64,000 nt of DNA, taken from contig SUSS01000001.1 in the NCBI GenBank assembly GCA_005046945.1, positions 62,001 through 126,000 on the forward strand. The letters are read 5' to 3'. A program made the position numbers and the translations under genes. This DNA is from Tissierella creatinini. Its GTDB lineage: Bacteria; Bacillota; Clostridia; Tissierellales; Tissierellaceae. Shown piece by piece: positions 1 through 8,141 of the stretch (positions are counted from its first letter, which is position 1; the number at the start of each line of letters is the position of its first letter). The notes below the pieces were generated by a model that saw nothing but the letters and a program-made list of their open reading frames with translations, ran no database searches and was not told the DNA's origin.

Positions 1-1
1 T

Positions 2-718
2 TCTGGATATGTGGAGGAGATACTAGAAAGAAAGAATGAGCTTATTAGACCTCCTGTAGCAAATATTACTCAAGCTGTAATAGTCATGAGTGCTAAAAAG
101 CCAGATATAAATACTTGGCTCTTAGACAAATTCCTCATGATGGCAGAGCATAAAAATTTAAATATTATTATCTGTTTCAATAAACTGGATCTATCAGAAG
201 AAGAAACCAATAGATTAAAAAAGACCTATGAATTAGCAGGCTATGAGGTTATTATAACAAGCAGCACCCTAGATATAGGGATTGAAAAACTTAAAGAGGC
301 ACTTAAAAATAATATTACTGTGTTTGCAGGACCTTCAGGAGTAGGGAAGTCCTCCCTACTCAATAGGCTTAATAAGGATTTTAATCGTGAAACTGGGCTT
401 GTAAGCGGCAAATCCAAAAGAGGCAAGCATACAACTAGAAGTGTAGAATTACTTGAACTTGGAGAGAATTCATATGTTCTGGATACTCCAGGGTTTTCTT
501 CTTTGGATTTAAGCTTTATAGAAGATGTTTCGGACGTAAGACTTTATTTTAGGGAAATTAAAGAACATGGGAAAGGCTGCAGGTTTTTAAGCTGCCTTCA
601 CGACAAGGAACCTGATTGTTCAGTAAAAAAGGCAGTAGAACAAGGAATAATTGATAAGGACAGATATAAAAATTACCTTCTGCTCCTTGAGGAAATAAAG
701 AATACTAGGAGGTACTAG
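2..718 (+). CDS. rsgA: Ribosome small-subunit GTPase RsgA (5' end outside window)
   Basis: Circularly permuted GTPase that assists late 30S subunit maturation. The frame is open from base 2, so the start and the N-terminal OB fold (roughly 55 residues in the family) lie upstream of the window; the GTG at 11 is internal. Counting from that GTG, the permuted order is visible: G4 motif NKLD at about 57-60, the P-loop GPSGVGKS at 107-114, then DTPG (G3) at 158-161. The C-terminal zinc knuckle follows with Cys190, Cys195, His197 and Cys203, as in RsgA/YloQ. The stop is one base before the ATG of rpe, and the rpe ribosome binding site lies inside the end of this gene, so the two are probably translated as a unit. 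The rsgA-rpe-thiN order is that of Bacillus. Only the missing N-terminus is uncertain. Confidence 0.96.
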   Translation, partial: SGYVEEILERKNELIRPPVANITQAVIVMSAKKPDINTWLLDKFLMMAEHKNLNIIICFNKLDLSEEETNRLKKTYELAGYEVIITSSTLDIGIEKLKEALKNNITVFAGPSGVGKSSLLNRLNKDFNRETGLVSGKSKRGKHTTRSVELLELGENSYVLDTPGFSSLDLSFIEDVSDVRLYFREIKEHGKGCRFLSCLHDKEPDCSVKKAVEQGIIDKDRYKNYLLLLEEIKNTRRY

Positions 719-719
719 A

Positions 720-1376
720 ATGGCAAAAATAGCACCAAGTCTTTTATCTGCAGACTTTGCTAACCTGTCTGAAGAAATTAAAAAGATAGAAAAAGGTGGG
801 GCTGACTACCTACATCTTGATGTAATGGATGGAATATTTGTATCAAACATAACCTTTGGACCACCTGTAATAAAAAGCCTTAGAAAAGTTACGGATATGC
901 CCTTTGATGTTCATCTTATGATAGATAAACCAGAAAGATTTATTAAGAATTTTGCAGAGGCTGGTGCAGATATCCTTACTATACACCCAGAAGCTACTAT
1001 TCATCTCCATAAGACTATTCAAGAAATAAAGAGCTTTGGTATTAAAGCTGGAGTTTCCTTAAATCCATCGACGGACTTAAGTGTTCTGAATTATATTATA
1101 GAGGATTTGGATTTAATCCTTATAATGACAGTAAACCCTGGCTTTGGGGGGCAAGGATTTATTGAGACTATGATGGATAAGATTAAAGATTTAAGAAATC
1201 TTATAGATCAAAAAGGTTTAGATATTATCTTGGAAGTTGATGGTGGAGTTAAGCTTTCCAATGCCAAAAAACTTACAGATTTAGGTGTTGATTTATTAGT
1301 AGCAGGAAGTGAAGTATTTGGTGCAGAGGATATAGAACAAAGAACTAGGGAATTTAAGTTAATCATTGATAAGTAG
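720..1376 (+). CDS. rpe: Ribulose-phosphate 3-epimerase
   Basis: Interconverts D-ribulose 5-phosphate and D-xylulose 5-phosphate in the cytosolic pentose phosphate pathway. It is a 218-residue TIM barrel of normal family length. The metal ligands expected for this family are visible as His32, Asp34, His65 and Asp174, in the contexts LHLDVMDG, DVHLMI and EVDGG; the phosphate-binding loop NPGFGGQ is at about 139-145. The ATG at 720 is preceded by AGGAGG at 707-712 inside rsgA. The end of the gene carries a good promoter (1366-1394) for the riboswitch-controlled thiT-thiN unit, so transcription downstream can be independent of rsgA-rpe. Confidence 0.97.
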   Translation: MAKIAPSLLSADFANLSEEIKKIEKGGADYLHLDVMDGIFVSNITFGPPVIKSLRKVTDMPFDVHLMIDKPERFIKNFAEAGADILTIHPEATIHLHKTIQEIKSFGIKAGVSLNPSTDLSVLNYIIEDLDLILIMTVNPGFGGQGFIETMMDKIKDLRNLIDQKGLDIILEVDGGVKLSNAKKLTDLGVDLLVAGSEVFGAEDIEQRTREFKLIIDK

Positions 1377-1394
1377 TCGAATATATGATAATAT
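1366..1394 (+). promoter_or_regulatory. Sigma-A promoter for the TPP riboswitch-thiT-thiN unit
   Basis: TTGATA at 1366-1371 and TAATAT at 1389-1394 are separated by 17 bases. The site overlaps the last codons of rpe and places the transcript start about 15-20 bases before the riboswitch. Read from the sequence only. Confidence 0.6.
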
Positions 1395-1415
1395 AAAGTA
1401 AATAAATACAAAATA

Positions 1416-1499
1416 ACCACTAGGGGTGCTATATGCTGAGAGAAGACTAATGTCTTTGACCCTTATGACCTGAACTAGGTAATACTAGCGGAGGGAAGT
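1416..1499 (+). ncRNA. TPP riboswitch (THI element)
   Basis: The conserved landmarks of the thiamine pyrophosphate aptamer are present in order: GGGGTGCT at 1423-1430, GCTGAGAG around 1435-1442, GACCCTTATGACCTGA around 1458-1473, and the closing half with TAATACTAGCGGAGGGAAG at 1480-1498. A candidate intrinsic terminator (1517-1542) stands between the aptamer and thiT. The expected logic is therefore transcription attenuation: TPP binding favours the terminator and turns off thiT and thiN. Family recognition is strong; the direction of control is inferred from the layout. Confidence 0.93.
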
Positions 1500-1516
1500 G
1501 TGTATAAGTAAACTAT

Positions 1517-1542
1517 ACCATTCCTTTCAGGAGTGGTTTTTT
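1517..1542 (+). terminator. Expression-platform terminator of the TPP riboswitch
   Basis: Arms at 1517-1525 and 1529-1537 form a nine-pair stem (one G-T pair) with a three-base loop, followed by a run of T at 1537-1542. It lies between the aptamer and the thiT ribosome binding site, the usual place for a conditional terminator. Confidence 0.75.
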
Positions 1543-1563
1543 GTTCACTTAAGGAGGATTAGT

Positions 1564-2100
1564 ATGGGTAAGAAGGTTAGTGTTAGAATGCTTACAGAAG
1601 GAGGAATGATGTTAGCATTAGCAGTATTGTTGAATCAATTTAAGATATATCAAGCTCCAAATGGAGGTAGTGTTTCGGCTGGTAGTATGATTCCTATAAT
1701 AATATTTGCATTACGATGGGGAATTTGGCCAGGGATTGTGGTGGGAGCCACGTATGGACTATTAGATTTTATTTTGAAGCCTTACTTTTATCATCCTTTT
1801 CAATTTATTCTTGACTATATACTAGCTTATGGGCTTTTAGGATTAGCTGGAATAGGATATGATAAGGATGAGAACAGATCAACTTCAAGTATGGTCATTG
1901 GAGTAATTCTTGCAATTGGAGGAAGAATGGTTTCTCATGTTCTTTCCGGAGTCATTTTCTTTGCTGAATATGCTGGGGATCAGAATCCATGGGTCTATTC
2001 AATTGTATATAACGCAACATATCTAATTCCGGAGTTGATTATTTCTCTATTAGCATTGTTATTTATATGGAAACCTTTAAAGAGGGTATTTAATAATTAA
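1564..2100 (+). CDS. thiT: Thiamine transporter S component ThiT (ECF type)
   Basis: Substrate-binding membrane subunit of an energy-coupling-factor transporter that imports thiamine; it needs the shared EcfA/EcfA'/EcfT module, which is not in this window. The product has 178 residues, normal for ThiT, with about six hydrophobic segments and the family stretches GGSVSAGSMIPI (about 34-45), WPGIVVGATYGLLDF (about 55-69) and YNATYLIPE (about 149-157). The ATG at 1564 is chosen because AAGGAGG at 1551-1557 stands just upstream; a GTG at 1498 in the same frame lies inside the riboswitch and is rejected. The TPP riboswitch and the adjacent thiN (12 bases on) support thiamine as the substrate. Confidence 0.93.
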   Translation: MGKKVSVRMLTEGGMMLALAVLLNQFKIYQAPNGGSVSAGSMIPIIIFALRWGIWPGIVVGATYGLLDFILKPYFYHPFQFILDYILAYGLLGLAGIGYDKDENRSTSSMVIGVILAIGGRMVSHVLSGVIFFAEYAGDQNPWVYSIVYNATYLIPELIISLLALLFIWKPLKRVFNN

Positions 2101-2112
2101 AAAGAGGTAAAT

Positions 2113-2754
2113 ATGAAAGGATTAATAATATCCGCTGGTAATATAAAAAATTATAAAAGACTAAAAGATTTAATATCAAATATAGATTTTGAATTTATTC
2201 TTTGTGCAGATGGGGGTATAAGACATGCCATATCACTAGATAGAGTTCCCAACGCAGTTATAGGGGACCTTGACTCAACTGCTAAGGAAGATTTAAAGTA
2301 TATTGATGAGAATTCTATTCAGGTAATAAAATATCCAGTGGAGAAGGATGAAACTGATACTGAATTAGCTATAGAATACCTTATTAGTAGAAGAATTAAG
2401 GACATCACCTTAATAGGTGGAACCGGAAGTAGAATAGACCATACTATGGCAAATATTTTATTATTGCATAGGCTTATGATAAAAGGTATCGATGGAAGAA
2501 TTATCGATGAGCATAATATAATTCAAATAACTGATAAATGCGTGAATTTACGAAAAAAGAAGGATTATAATATTTCCATTATACCAATTAGTAATGATGG
2601 AATCGTAGTGAGTCTTAAAGGATTTTACTATCCTTTAGAAAATAAAAGAATCCAATTTGGAAGTACCTTAGGAATAAGTAATAGGATTGTAAATGATATT
2701 GGAATTATTAATATCATAAAAGGATTAGCTTTAATAATTGAATCAATTGATTAA
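2113..2754 (+). CDS. thiN: Thiamine pyrophosphokinase
   Basis: Transfers pyrophosphate from ATP to thiamine, making thiamine pyrophosphate in one step. The 213-residue protein shows the TPK motifs CADGG (31-35), GDLDS (51-55), KDETDTELA (78-86) and GGTGSRIDH (102-110), with an all-beta C-terminal part expected from about 130 on. It is the homologue of Bacillus YloS and sits at the same place after rpe. Here, however, a riboswitch and thiT have been placed in front of it, so import and activation of thiamine should be shut off together by the end product. Confidence 0.94.
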   Translation: MKGLIISAGNIKNYKRLKDLISNIDFEFILCADGGIRHAISLDRVPNAVIGDLDSTAKEDLKYIDENSIQVIKYPVEKDETDTELAIEYLISRRIKDITLIGGTGSRIDHTMANILLLHRLMIKGIDGRIIDEHNIIQITDKCVNLRKKKDYNISIIPISNDGIVVSLKGFYYPLENKRIQFGSTLGISNRIVNDIGIINIIKGLALIIESID

Positions 2755-2813
2755 GAGTGTAACTAAATCCCCTCCACTGAATATTATGGTATAAAGGATA
2801 AGGAGTGGTGATT

Positions 2814-2984
2814 ATGAAAAAGTATTTGCACCGCTATAGTGTAAAGTACAAAAATATCGTAGGTATTACTCTGGGGATTATTGGCTTTATTATATTAGTG
2901 AACGTAATGCCTGTGGAATTTTTACTATCCCTCATAGGTATAGCACTTTTAATTATGGGATTTCTTTTAATAAAAATAAAATAA
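2814..2984 (+). CDS. Small two-segment membrane protein, unknown function
   Basis: A 56-residue reading frame with a clear AGGAGTGG ribosome binding site at 2801-2808. The product starts with a basic segment (MKKYLHRYSVKYK), then has two hydrophobic helices at about 17-31 and 37-53, and ends in KIK. The pattern of short G-rich helices recalls the LiaI/LiaF-type transmembrane region, but I do not claim that family. It lies between thiN and rpmB, the position that spoVM occupies in Bacillus; it is twice as long as SpoVM (26 residues) and not recognisably similar. A TGGTATAAA at 2787-2795 could be an extended -10. Coding status rests on the ribosome binding site, length and amphipathic layout. 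Confidence 0.6.
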   Translation: MKKYLHRYSVKYKNIVGITLGIIGFIILVNVMPVEFLLSLIGIALLIMGFLLIKIK

Positions 2985-3017
2985 GGCTTACCATTTTAAT
3001 TAATGGAAGCCTTATTT
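2980..3017. terminator. Bidirectional terminator between the 56-residue gene and rpmB
   Basis: Long inverted repeat with arms near 2980-2995 and 3002-3017 (core AATAAGGCTT pairing with AAGCCTTATT), flanked by A-runs on the left and T-rich sequence on the right. It separates two convergent genes and can serve both. Confidence 0.8.
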
Positions 3018-3019
3018 TA

Positions 3020-3211
3020 TTATAATGCTCTTTCTACATAACCAGATCTTAAACATCTTGTACATACATTTATTCTCTTAACAGAACCCTTAACAACAGC
3101 TCTTACAGATCTAATATTAGCTGACCAACTTCTTGAGCTCTTCCTATTTGAGAAAGTAACTTTGTTACCAAATACTTTACCTTTTCCGCATACTTCACAT
3201 ACCTTCGACAT
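3020..3211 (-). CDS. rpmB: Large ribosomal subunit protein bL28, zinc-binding form
   Basis: Component of the 50S subunit. The 63-residue product has the L28 pattern and four cysteines in two CxxC pairs (Cys5/Cys8 and Cys50/Cys53), so it is the zinc-containing paralogue type. The ATG at 3211 is preceded on the minus strand by AAGGAGG with an eight-base spacer; a GTG three codons earlier overlaps the ribosome binding site and is not used. The gene is transcribed alone and convergent to the thiT-thiN region; its promoter must lie in the AT-rich 3212-3349 gap, where I could not fix a convincing -35/-10 pair. Confidence 0.95.
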   Translation of the reverse strand: MSKVCEVCGKGKVFGNKVTFSNRKSSRSWSANIRSVRAVVKGSVKRINVCTRCLRSGYVERAL

Positions 3212-3349
3212 GAAAAACACCTCCTTAATTCAAAACAATAAATCTAATCATTTATTTTCAATTTAGAATAACACAGTATATTTTAACACAATTAAGCATA
3301 AAAAAGCAACCTTTATATAAGATAATATTAGATATTGTATATATTTGGT

Positions 3350-3378
3350 TGAACAAAAACTTTATTTATTGTAAAATA
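3350..3378 (+). promoter_or_regulatory. Sigma-A promoter for asp23-fakA
   Basis: TTGAAC at 3350-3355 and TAAAAT at 3373-3378, spacer 17. It lies 34 bases before the asp23 ATG. Confidence 0.6.
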
Positions 3379-3411
3379 AACTGATAGAATTAAAGATTGG
3401 AGGCGATTTAA

Positions 3412-3768
3412 ATGGCAGCCAAAATAACTAATAATTTAGGGGTTATTACGATAGATGATAATGTTATAGCAAATATTACGGGAATAGCTGCTATGGAAAG
3501 TTATGGAATAGTTGGTATGGCTTCTAAAAATGCAACTGATGGATTGTTTGAGTTGCTAAAATCCGACTATCTTTCAAAAGGTATAAGAGTATCAACTAAA
3601 GAGGATATGTTAGTTATAGATTTACATGTAATATTGGAATATGGTGTGAGAATATCAGTTGTTGCAGAAAATATAATCGATAGAGTAGGATTTAGTGTTG
3701 AGAAACACACAGGGCTTAAAGTTGGGAAAATCAATGTAAATGTTCAGGGAATAAGAGTAGAAAAGTAA
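3412..3768 (+). CDS. Asp23/Gls24 family envelope stress protein (YloU)
   Basis: A 118-residue Asp23/Gls24 domain protein; members form membrane-associated oligomers and are linked to envelope homeostasis in Firmicutes. The N-terminal half runs into the conserved stretch IANITGIAAMESYGIVGMA (about 22-40), and the C-terminal half has the VILEYGVRI strand typical of the family. It has its own promoter (3350-3378), a GGAGG site at 3400-3404 and is followed after 13 bases by fakA. The pair yloU-yloV (fakA) downstream of rpmB is conserved in Bacillus. The exact role of this short, stand-alone version is not known. Confidence 0.9.
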   Translation: MAAKITNNLGVITIDDNVIANITGIAAMESYGIVGMASKNATDGLFELLKSDYLSKGIRVSTKEDMLVIDLHVILEYGVRISVVAENIIDRVGFSVEKHTGLKVGKINVNVQGIRVEK

Positions 3769-3781
3769 GGAGGTACTATAC

Positions 3782-5431
3782 TTGATTTCAAATACTATAG
3801 ACGGAGTAATGCTAAAGAAGGCTTTGAATAGTGCAGCATCACTCCTTGAGATTAACAAAGAGGAGGTAAACTCCTTAAATGTATTCCCTGTTCCAGATGG
3901 AGATACAGGTACAAATATGTTGTTGACTGTAAAATCAGCCCTAAAACAGGGGTTAGGAGTTGAAGGGAACAATGCATCAAAAGTCGCATTAGGAGCCAGT
4001 CAAGGGTCTTTAATGGGAGCTAGAGGAAATTCCGGTGTTATTCTTTCCCAGCTATTTAGAGGGTTTGCAAACGGACTTAAAGGCAGTGAAGCCGTAGATA
4101 TTAAGTTATTAGCAGAAGCTCTTAAACAAGCATCAGAAACTGCCTATAAGGCTGTTATGAAGCCTACAGAAGGAACCATATTAACAGTAGCTAGAGAATG
4201 TGGTGAATATGCCATGTCCAATTATAGAATGGAAAATAACATAGGTGAATTTCTAAAAAAAATAATAGATCATGGAAATGATGCATTGGCAAGAACTCCG
4301 GAAATGCTACCTGTGCTTAAACAAGCAGGTGTAGTTGATGCAGGTGGGAAAGGGCTTATTTATCTATATACCGGATTCTATAATGCTTTAATTGGTGCAG
4401 ATTATTATGCTGAGTCTGTAGAAGAAGTAAAGCCTATAAAAGAAACAACAAAAACAAGAGAACATATCGATACAGATGATATAAAATTTGGATATTGTAC
4501 AGAGTTCATGATTAATACAACTTACGATGATATAGATAAATTAAGAGATGAACTTTCAAAACTAGGTGATTCCCTACTTGTAGTTGGTGGAGAAGGAATT
4601 ATAAAGGTCCATGTTCATACCAATAATCCGGGCATTGCCTTAGAAATGGCATTAAAGCTAGGCAGCCTTAAGGATATTAAGATAGATAATATGCAATTTC
4701 AGCATGAAGAAGTTCTCTTAAAGGATGAACTAAAGTCTATAGATAAATCTATTATTAAAAATAAAGTATTAGATAAGGATTACTCATTTATAGCTGTATC
4801 TATTGGAGAAGGTATAGACAATGTTTTCAATAATCTAAATGTAGATGAAATCGTATCTGGTGGACAGACAATGAATCCAAGTACTGAGGATTTTATAAAT
4901 GCCATAGAAAAAACTAGCGGAAGAAATATTATTATCCTTCCTAATAACAGCAATATTATATTAGCTGCAGAACAGACTAAGAATATCTCTAACAGAAATA
5001 TTACAGTTCTTACAACTAAGAATATTCCTCAAGGTATTTCTGCCTTACTTGCCTTTAATGAAGACTTAACATTAGAGGAGAATATCAATAATATGAATGA
5101 AGCATTTCAAAATATTGTAGCAGGGCAAGTTACCTATGCTGTAAGGGATACTGAATATGATAATACGAAAATTAATAAGGATGATATAATAGGTCTTTCG
5201 GGAAAGGAAATAATATCCTCTGGTAAGGATATAAATACAGTTACCCTGGACCTAATTGAAAAGATCTATAAGGATGATTCATCTATTATAACTGTACTTT
5301 ATGGAGAAGATGTTGATGAAGAAATGTCTAAGAACTTATTAGAAAAATTAGAAGATAAATATGATGATACGGATATAGAAGTGATTTATGGTGGGCAGCC
5401 ATTATATTATTATATTATTTCTATAGAATAA
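3782..5431 (+). CDS. fakA: Fatty acid kinase FakA (DAK-like, YloV)
   Basis: ATP-dependent kinase subunit that phosphorylates fatty acids held by FakB (DegV-type) binding proteins; no fakB is present in the window. The N-terminal DhaL domain is shown by NVFPVPDGDTGTNM at 33-46, whose aspartates bind Mg-ATP, and by GARGNSGVILSQ at about 79-90. The middle and C-terminal parts (about 230-549) correspond to the YloV/DAK1-related region. Length (549) is normal. Translation is taken to start at the TTG at 3782, eight bases after AAGGAGG at 3767-3773; no ATG is better placed. The start overlaps nothing and follows asp23 closely, so the two are co-transcribed. Confidence 0.92.
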   Translation: MISNTIDGVMLKKALNSAASLLEINKEEVNSLNVFPVPDGDTGTNMLLTVKSALKQGLGVEGNNASKVALGASQGSLMGARGNSGVILSQLFRGFANGLKGSEAVDIKLLAEALKQASETAYKAVMKPTEGTILTVARECGEYAMSNYRMENNIGEFLKKIIDHGNDALARTPEMLPVLKQAGVVDAGGKGLIYLYTGFYNALIGADYYAESVEEVKPIKETTKTREHIDTDDIKFGYCTEFMINTTYDDIDKLRDELSKLGDSLLVVGGEGIIKVHVHTNNPGIALEMALKLGSLKDIKIDNMQFQHEEVLLKDELKSIDKSIIKNKVLDKDYSFIAVSIGEGIDNVFNNLNVDEIVSGGQTMNPSTEDFINAIEKTSGRNIIILPNNSNIILAAEQTKNISNRNITVLTTKNIPQGISALLAFNEDLTLEENINNMNEAFQNIVAGQVTYAVRDTEYDNTKINKDDIIGLSGKEIISSGKDINTVTLDLIEKIYKDDSSIITVLYGEDVDEEMSKNLLEKLEDKYDDTDIEVIYGGQPLYYYIISIE

Positions 5432-5452
5432 CCCTACCTAGAGTAGGGTTTT
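5431..5452 (+). terminator. Short intrinsic terminator after fakA
   Basis: Arms ACCCTAC (5431-5437) and GTAGGGT (5443-5449) with a CTAGA loop, followed by TTTT. The T-run is short and recG starts 20 bases later, so read-through into recG is likely. Confidence 0.5.
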
Positions 5453-5471
5453 GTATTACATGGGAGGTAGT

Positions 5472-7526
5472 ATGGGAGATTTAAATACTAGTATACAATA
5501 TTTAAAGGGTATTGGACCTAAGAGAGCATATCGGCTTAGACGCCTTCATATTGAAACTGTTAGAGATTTAATATATTATATACCTCGGGATTACGATGAT
5601 AGGACAAGCTATAAGACTCTAATGGAATCCCAGAAAGGTGAGAAGGTAAGCCTTAAGGTCGAAATAACAGGCTTTGGAATAATAAATAGACCTAGAAGAA
5701 ATCTTTCAATTTTAAAAGTACCTTTTAAAGATAGCAGTGCTTATGGGAATATGGTGTATTTCAATCAGGACTATCTTAAGGACCGTTTTGTTCCTGGGCA
5801 AGTTTATTTAATCAATGGTAAGTTCAATAAAGTTGGAATGGAATATCAAATAATGAATCCAGTATTTGAAAATCCTAGTGAGACCAAGAAAGTAGGAAGG
5901 ATTGTACCTATTTATCTTCTTACTGAAGGATTGAAGAATCAAGAGTTAATAAATATAATAGCAAATACACTTAAAGAGTATTTAAAGTATGTAGAAGAAT
6001 TTTTACCTGAAGATATAATAAGTAAATATAACTTTATGGATATAAGAGAGGCTTTATATTCTATCCATTTTCCAAAGAGTATGGAGGAAATGGTTAAAGC
6101 ACGAAATAGACTTGCTTATGAGGAATTACTTGCTATTCAACTAGGACTATTCATTATAAAAAATAGAACTATGTCAAATAATAATGGAATTATATTTCCA
6201 TCAAGACCTGAGATATCAAAGTTTATAGATAAGTTGCCCTTTAAATTAACTAAGTCTCAAATTAAAGTATTAAATGAAATCATAATGGATATGGAGTCAA
6301 AGAAACAAATGAATAGATTAATTCAGGGTGATGTAGGTTCTGGCAAGACCATTATAGGGGTAATTGCCATGTATAAGGCAATTATTAGTGGTTATCAAGC
6401 AGCTATGATGGCTCCTACTGAAATATTAGCTACACAGCATTTTGAGTCTATTTCAAAGACCTTAAAAGGGTCAGGAATTAATTGTGAACTTCTTGTGGGA
6501 AGCCTATCAAAAAAAAATAAGTATAGAATATTGAAAGATTTAAGGGAAGGTTGTATAGATATTTTAATTGGAACTCATGCTTTAATACAAGAGGGGGTGG
6601 ACTTTCAAAACTTAGGCTTAGTCATAACGGATGAACAACACAGATTTGGTGTAAATCAAAGGGCAGACTTAAGTAAAAAGGGTGATAATCCAGACATTAT
6701 TGTTATGACTGCTACACCAATTCCTAGAACTTTAGCTCTTATACTATATGGGGATTTGGATATATCCATTATTGACGAACTTCCTCCTGGAAGAAAGGAA
6801 ATAGAAACTTATGCAGTAGGGCAGGATATGAAGGAAAGAATATATAGATTTATAAAAAAACAGCTTTTAGAACATAGGCAGTGCTATATAGTATGTCCAT
6901 TGATTGAAGAATCGGAAAACTTGGATATAACTTCAGCCGAAGAACTCTATGCCTATTTGAAAGAAGAGGTATTCCCAGACTTTAAACTTGGCCTTCTTCA
7001 TGGTAAAATGATTCCTAAGGAAAAGGAACTTGTAATGGAGGAATTCAAAGCAAATAAGATTCAGATATTGGTTTCAACTACAGTTATAGAAGTAGGAGTA
7101 AATGTTCCCAATGCAAATATAATGGTCATATTTAATGCAGAACGATTTGGATTAGCCCAACTACATCAATTAAGGGGTAGGGTAGGTAGAGGAGAGTATC
7201 AATCCTATTGCATATTGATTAATGAGAGTATGAATCCAATATCAAGAGAGAGGATGAGAATTCTTCAGTCATCTAGTGATGGATTTGAAATATCCGAGAA
7301 GGATTTAGAACTAAGAGGACCTGGAGAGTTTTTTGGTACTAAGCAGCATGGATTGCCTGAACTGAAAGTAGCAAATTTAGTAAGAGATACAAAAATCTTA
7401 TCTTATACTCAAATAGATGCTCAAGAGATAATTAGAAAGGGCTACCTTCAATCCGAAGAATATAGGAACTTAGAGCTTAGAGTAAGGGATTTATTTGTCA
7501 AAATTAATTATGAGTTGAATTATTAA
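5472..7526 (+). CDS. recG: ATP-dependent DNA helicase RecG
   Basis: Branch-migrating helicase that regresses stalled replication forks and processes Holliday junctions. The N-terminal wedge/OB region (about 1-230) is followed by the helicase core: Walker A GDVGSGKT at about 286-293, TDEQHRFG (motif II, here DEQH), TATPIPRT (motif III) and QLHQLRGRVGRG (motif VI), then the RecG C-terminal segment with ELRGPGEFFGTKQHG. The ATG at 5472 follows GGGAGG at 5462-5467; an earlier TTG and ATG in frame overlap that ribosome binding site. The length of 684 residues is normal. Confidence 0.97.
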   Translation: MGDLNTSIQYLKGIGPKRAYRLRRLHIETVRDLIYYIPRDYDDRTSYKTLMESQKGEKVSLKVEITGFGIINRPRRNLSILKVPFKDSSAYGNMVYFNQDYLKDRFVPGQVYLINGKFNKVGMEYQIMNPVFENPSETKKVGRIVPIYLLTEGLKNQELINIIANTLKEYLKYVEEFLPEDIISKYNFMDIREALYSIHFPKSMEEMVKARNRLAYEELLAIQLGLFIIKNRTMSNNNGIIFPSRPEISKFIDKLPFKLTKSQIKVLNEIIMDMESKKQMNRLIQGDVGSGKTIIGVIAMYKAIISGYQAAMMAPTEILATQHFESISKTLKGSGINCELLVGSLSKKNKYRILKDLREGCIDILIGTHALIQEGVDFQNLGLVITDEQHRFGVNQRADLSKKGDNPDIIVMTATPIPRTLALILYGDLDISIIDELPPGRKEIETYAVGQDMKERIYRFIKKQLLEHRQCYIVCPLIEESENLDITSAEELYAYLKEEVFPDFKLGLLHGKMIPKEKELVMEEFKANKIQILVSTTVIEVGVNVPNANIMVIFNAERFGLAQLHQLRGRVGRGEYQSYCILINESMNPISRERMRILQSSSDGFEISEKDLELRGPGEFFGTKQHGLPELKVANLVRDTKILSYTQIDAQEIIRKGYLQSEEYRNLELRVRDLFVKINYELNY

Positions 7527-7552
7527 CATTTTAATATTAAACAAAATATGAT
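7523..7552 (+). promoter_or_regulatory. Possible promoter for rsmD-coaD
   Basis: TTAACA at 7523-7528 and TATGAT at 7547-7552 with an 18-base spacer, overlapping the recG stop codon. Moderate match only. Confidence 0.4.
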
Positions 7553-7583
7553 AAAATAATGTTTAATTGAAAGGAAGATAGTA

Positions 7584-8141
7584 TTGAGAGTAATATCAGG
7601 TGAAAGAAAAGGGCATAAATTAAAAGCACCTAAGGGAATGGAAACTAGACCTACTGAGGATAGAATAAAGGAAAATCTCTTCAATATTTTAAGACCTTTA
7701 AAGGGTGATGCACTTATACTAGACCTATTTAGTGGCTCTGGTGCTATTGGGATAGAGTTTCTAAGCAGAGGCTCCAAGTTGGCTTATTTTATAGATATAT
7801 CTCAATCGAGCATAGATACTATTAAGGATAATTTAAATAATACTTGCCTAATTGAAAAGAGTATAATCATCAAAAGGGATGCTATTGGTGCATTGAAATA
7901 CTTTAAGTCTAATGGAATTAAGTTTGATTATATCTATATGGATCCACCATTTAAGGATTATAATCTACTCCTAAATTCGATAAAATTAGTTGCCGATAAT
8001 CAACTCTTAACTAAAGAAGGAAAACTGATTATTGAGCATGAATCTATTTTCAATCCAGATATGGAGATAAAACCTCTTCAAAGGTATGATTCTCGTAAAT
8101 ATGGGAGTAAAACACTATCCTTTTATAAAGAGGTGTCATAA
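7584..8141 (+). CDS. rsmD: 16S rRNA guanine(966)-N2-methyltransferase RsmD
   Basis: SAM-dependent methylation of a guanine in the 30S subunit. The protein opens with MRVISGERKGHKLKAP, the family signature, and has the SAM-binding loop DLFSGSGAIG at 47-56 and the catalytic DPPF at 120-123, in a total of 185 residues. Translation starts at TTG 7584 behind AAGGA at 7571-7575. The stop codon overlaps the coaD ATG by one base (TAATG), a translational-coupling arrangement also found in Bacillus (ylbH-coaD). Confidence 0.95.
   Translation: MRVISGERKGHKLKAPKGMETRPTEDRIKENLFNILRPLKGDALILDLFSGSGAIGIEFLSRGSKLAYFIDISQSSIDTIKDNLNNTCLIEKSIIIKRDAIGALKYFKSNGIKFDYIYMDPPFKDYNLLLNSIKLVADNQLLTKEGKLIIEHESIFNPDMEIKPLQRYDSRKYGSKTLSFYKEVS

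Noticed and set aside
11-13. GTG at 11 as the start of rsgA
   Set aside because: The frame continues upstream with residues that match RsgA, and the OB-fold domain would be missing; the gene is cut by the window edge.
1498-1563. In-frame GTG extension of thiT
   Set aside because: It lies within the TPP riboswitch and its terminator; the ATG at 1564 has a strong ribosome binding site and the family N-terminus.
3280-3310. Minus-strand promoter for rpmB (TTGCTT and TAAAAT)
   Set aside because: The spacer is 19 bases and the boxes are common in this AT-rich gap; not reliable enough to list.
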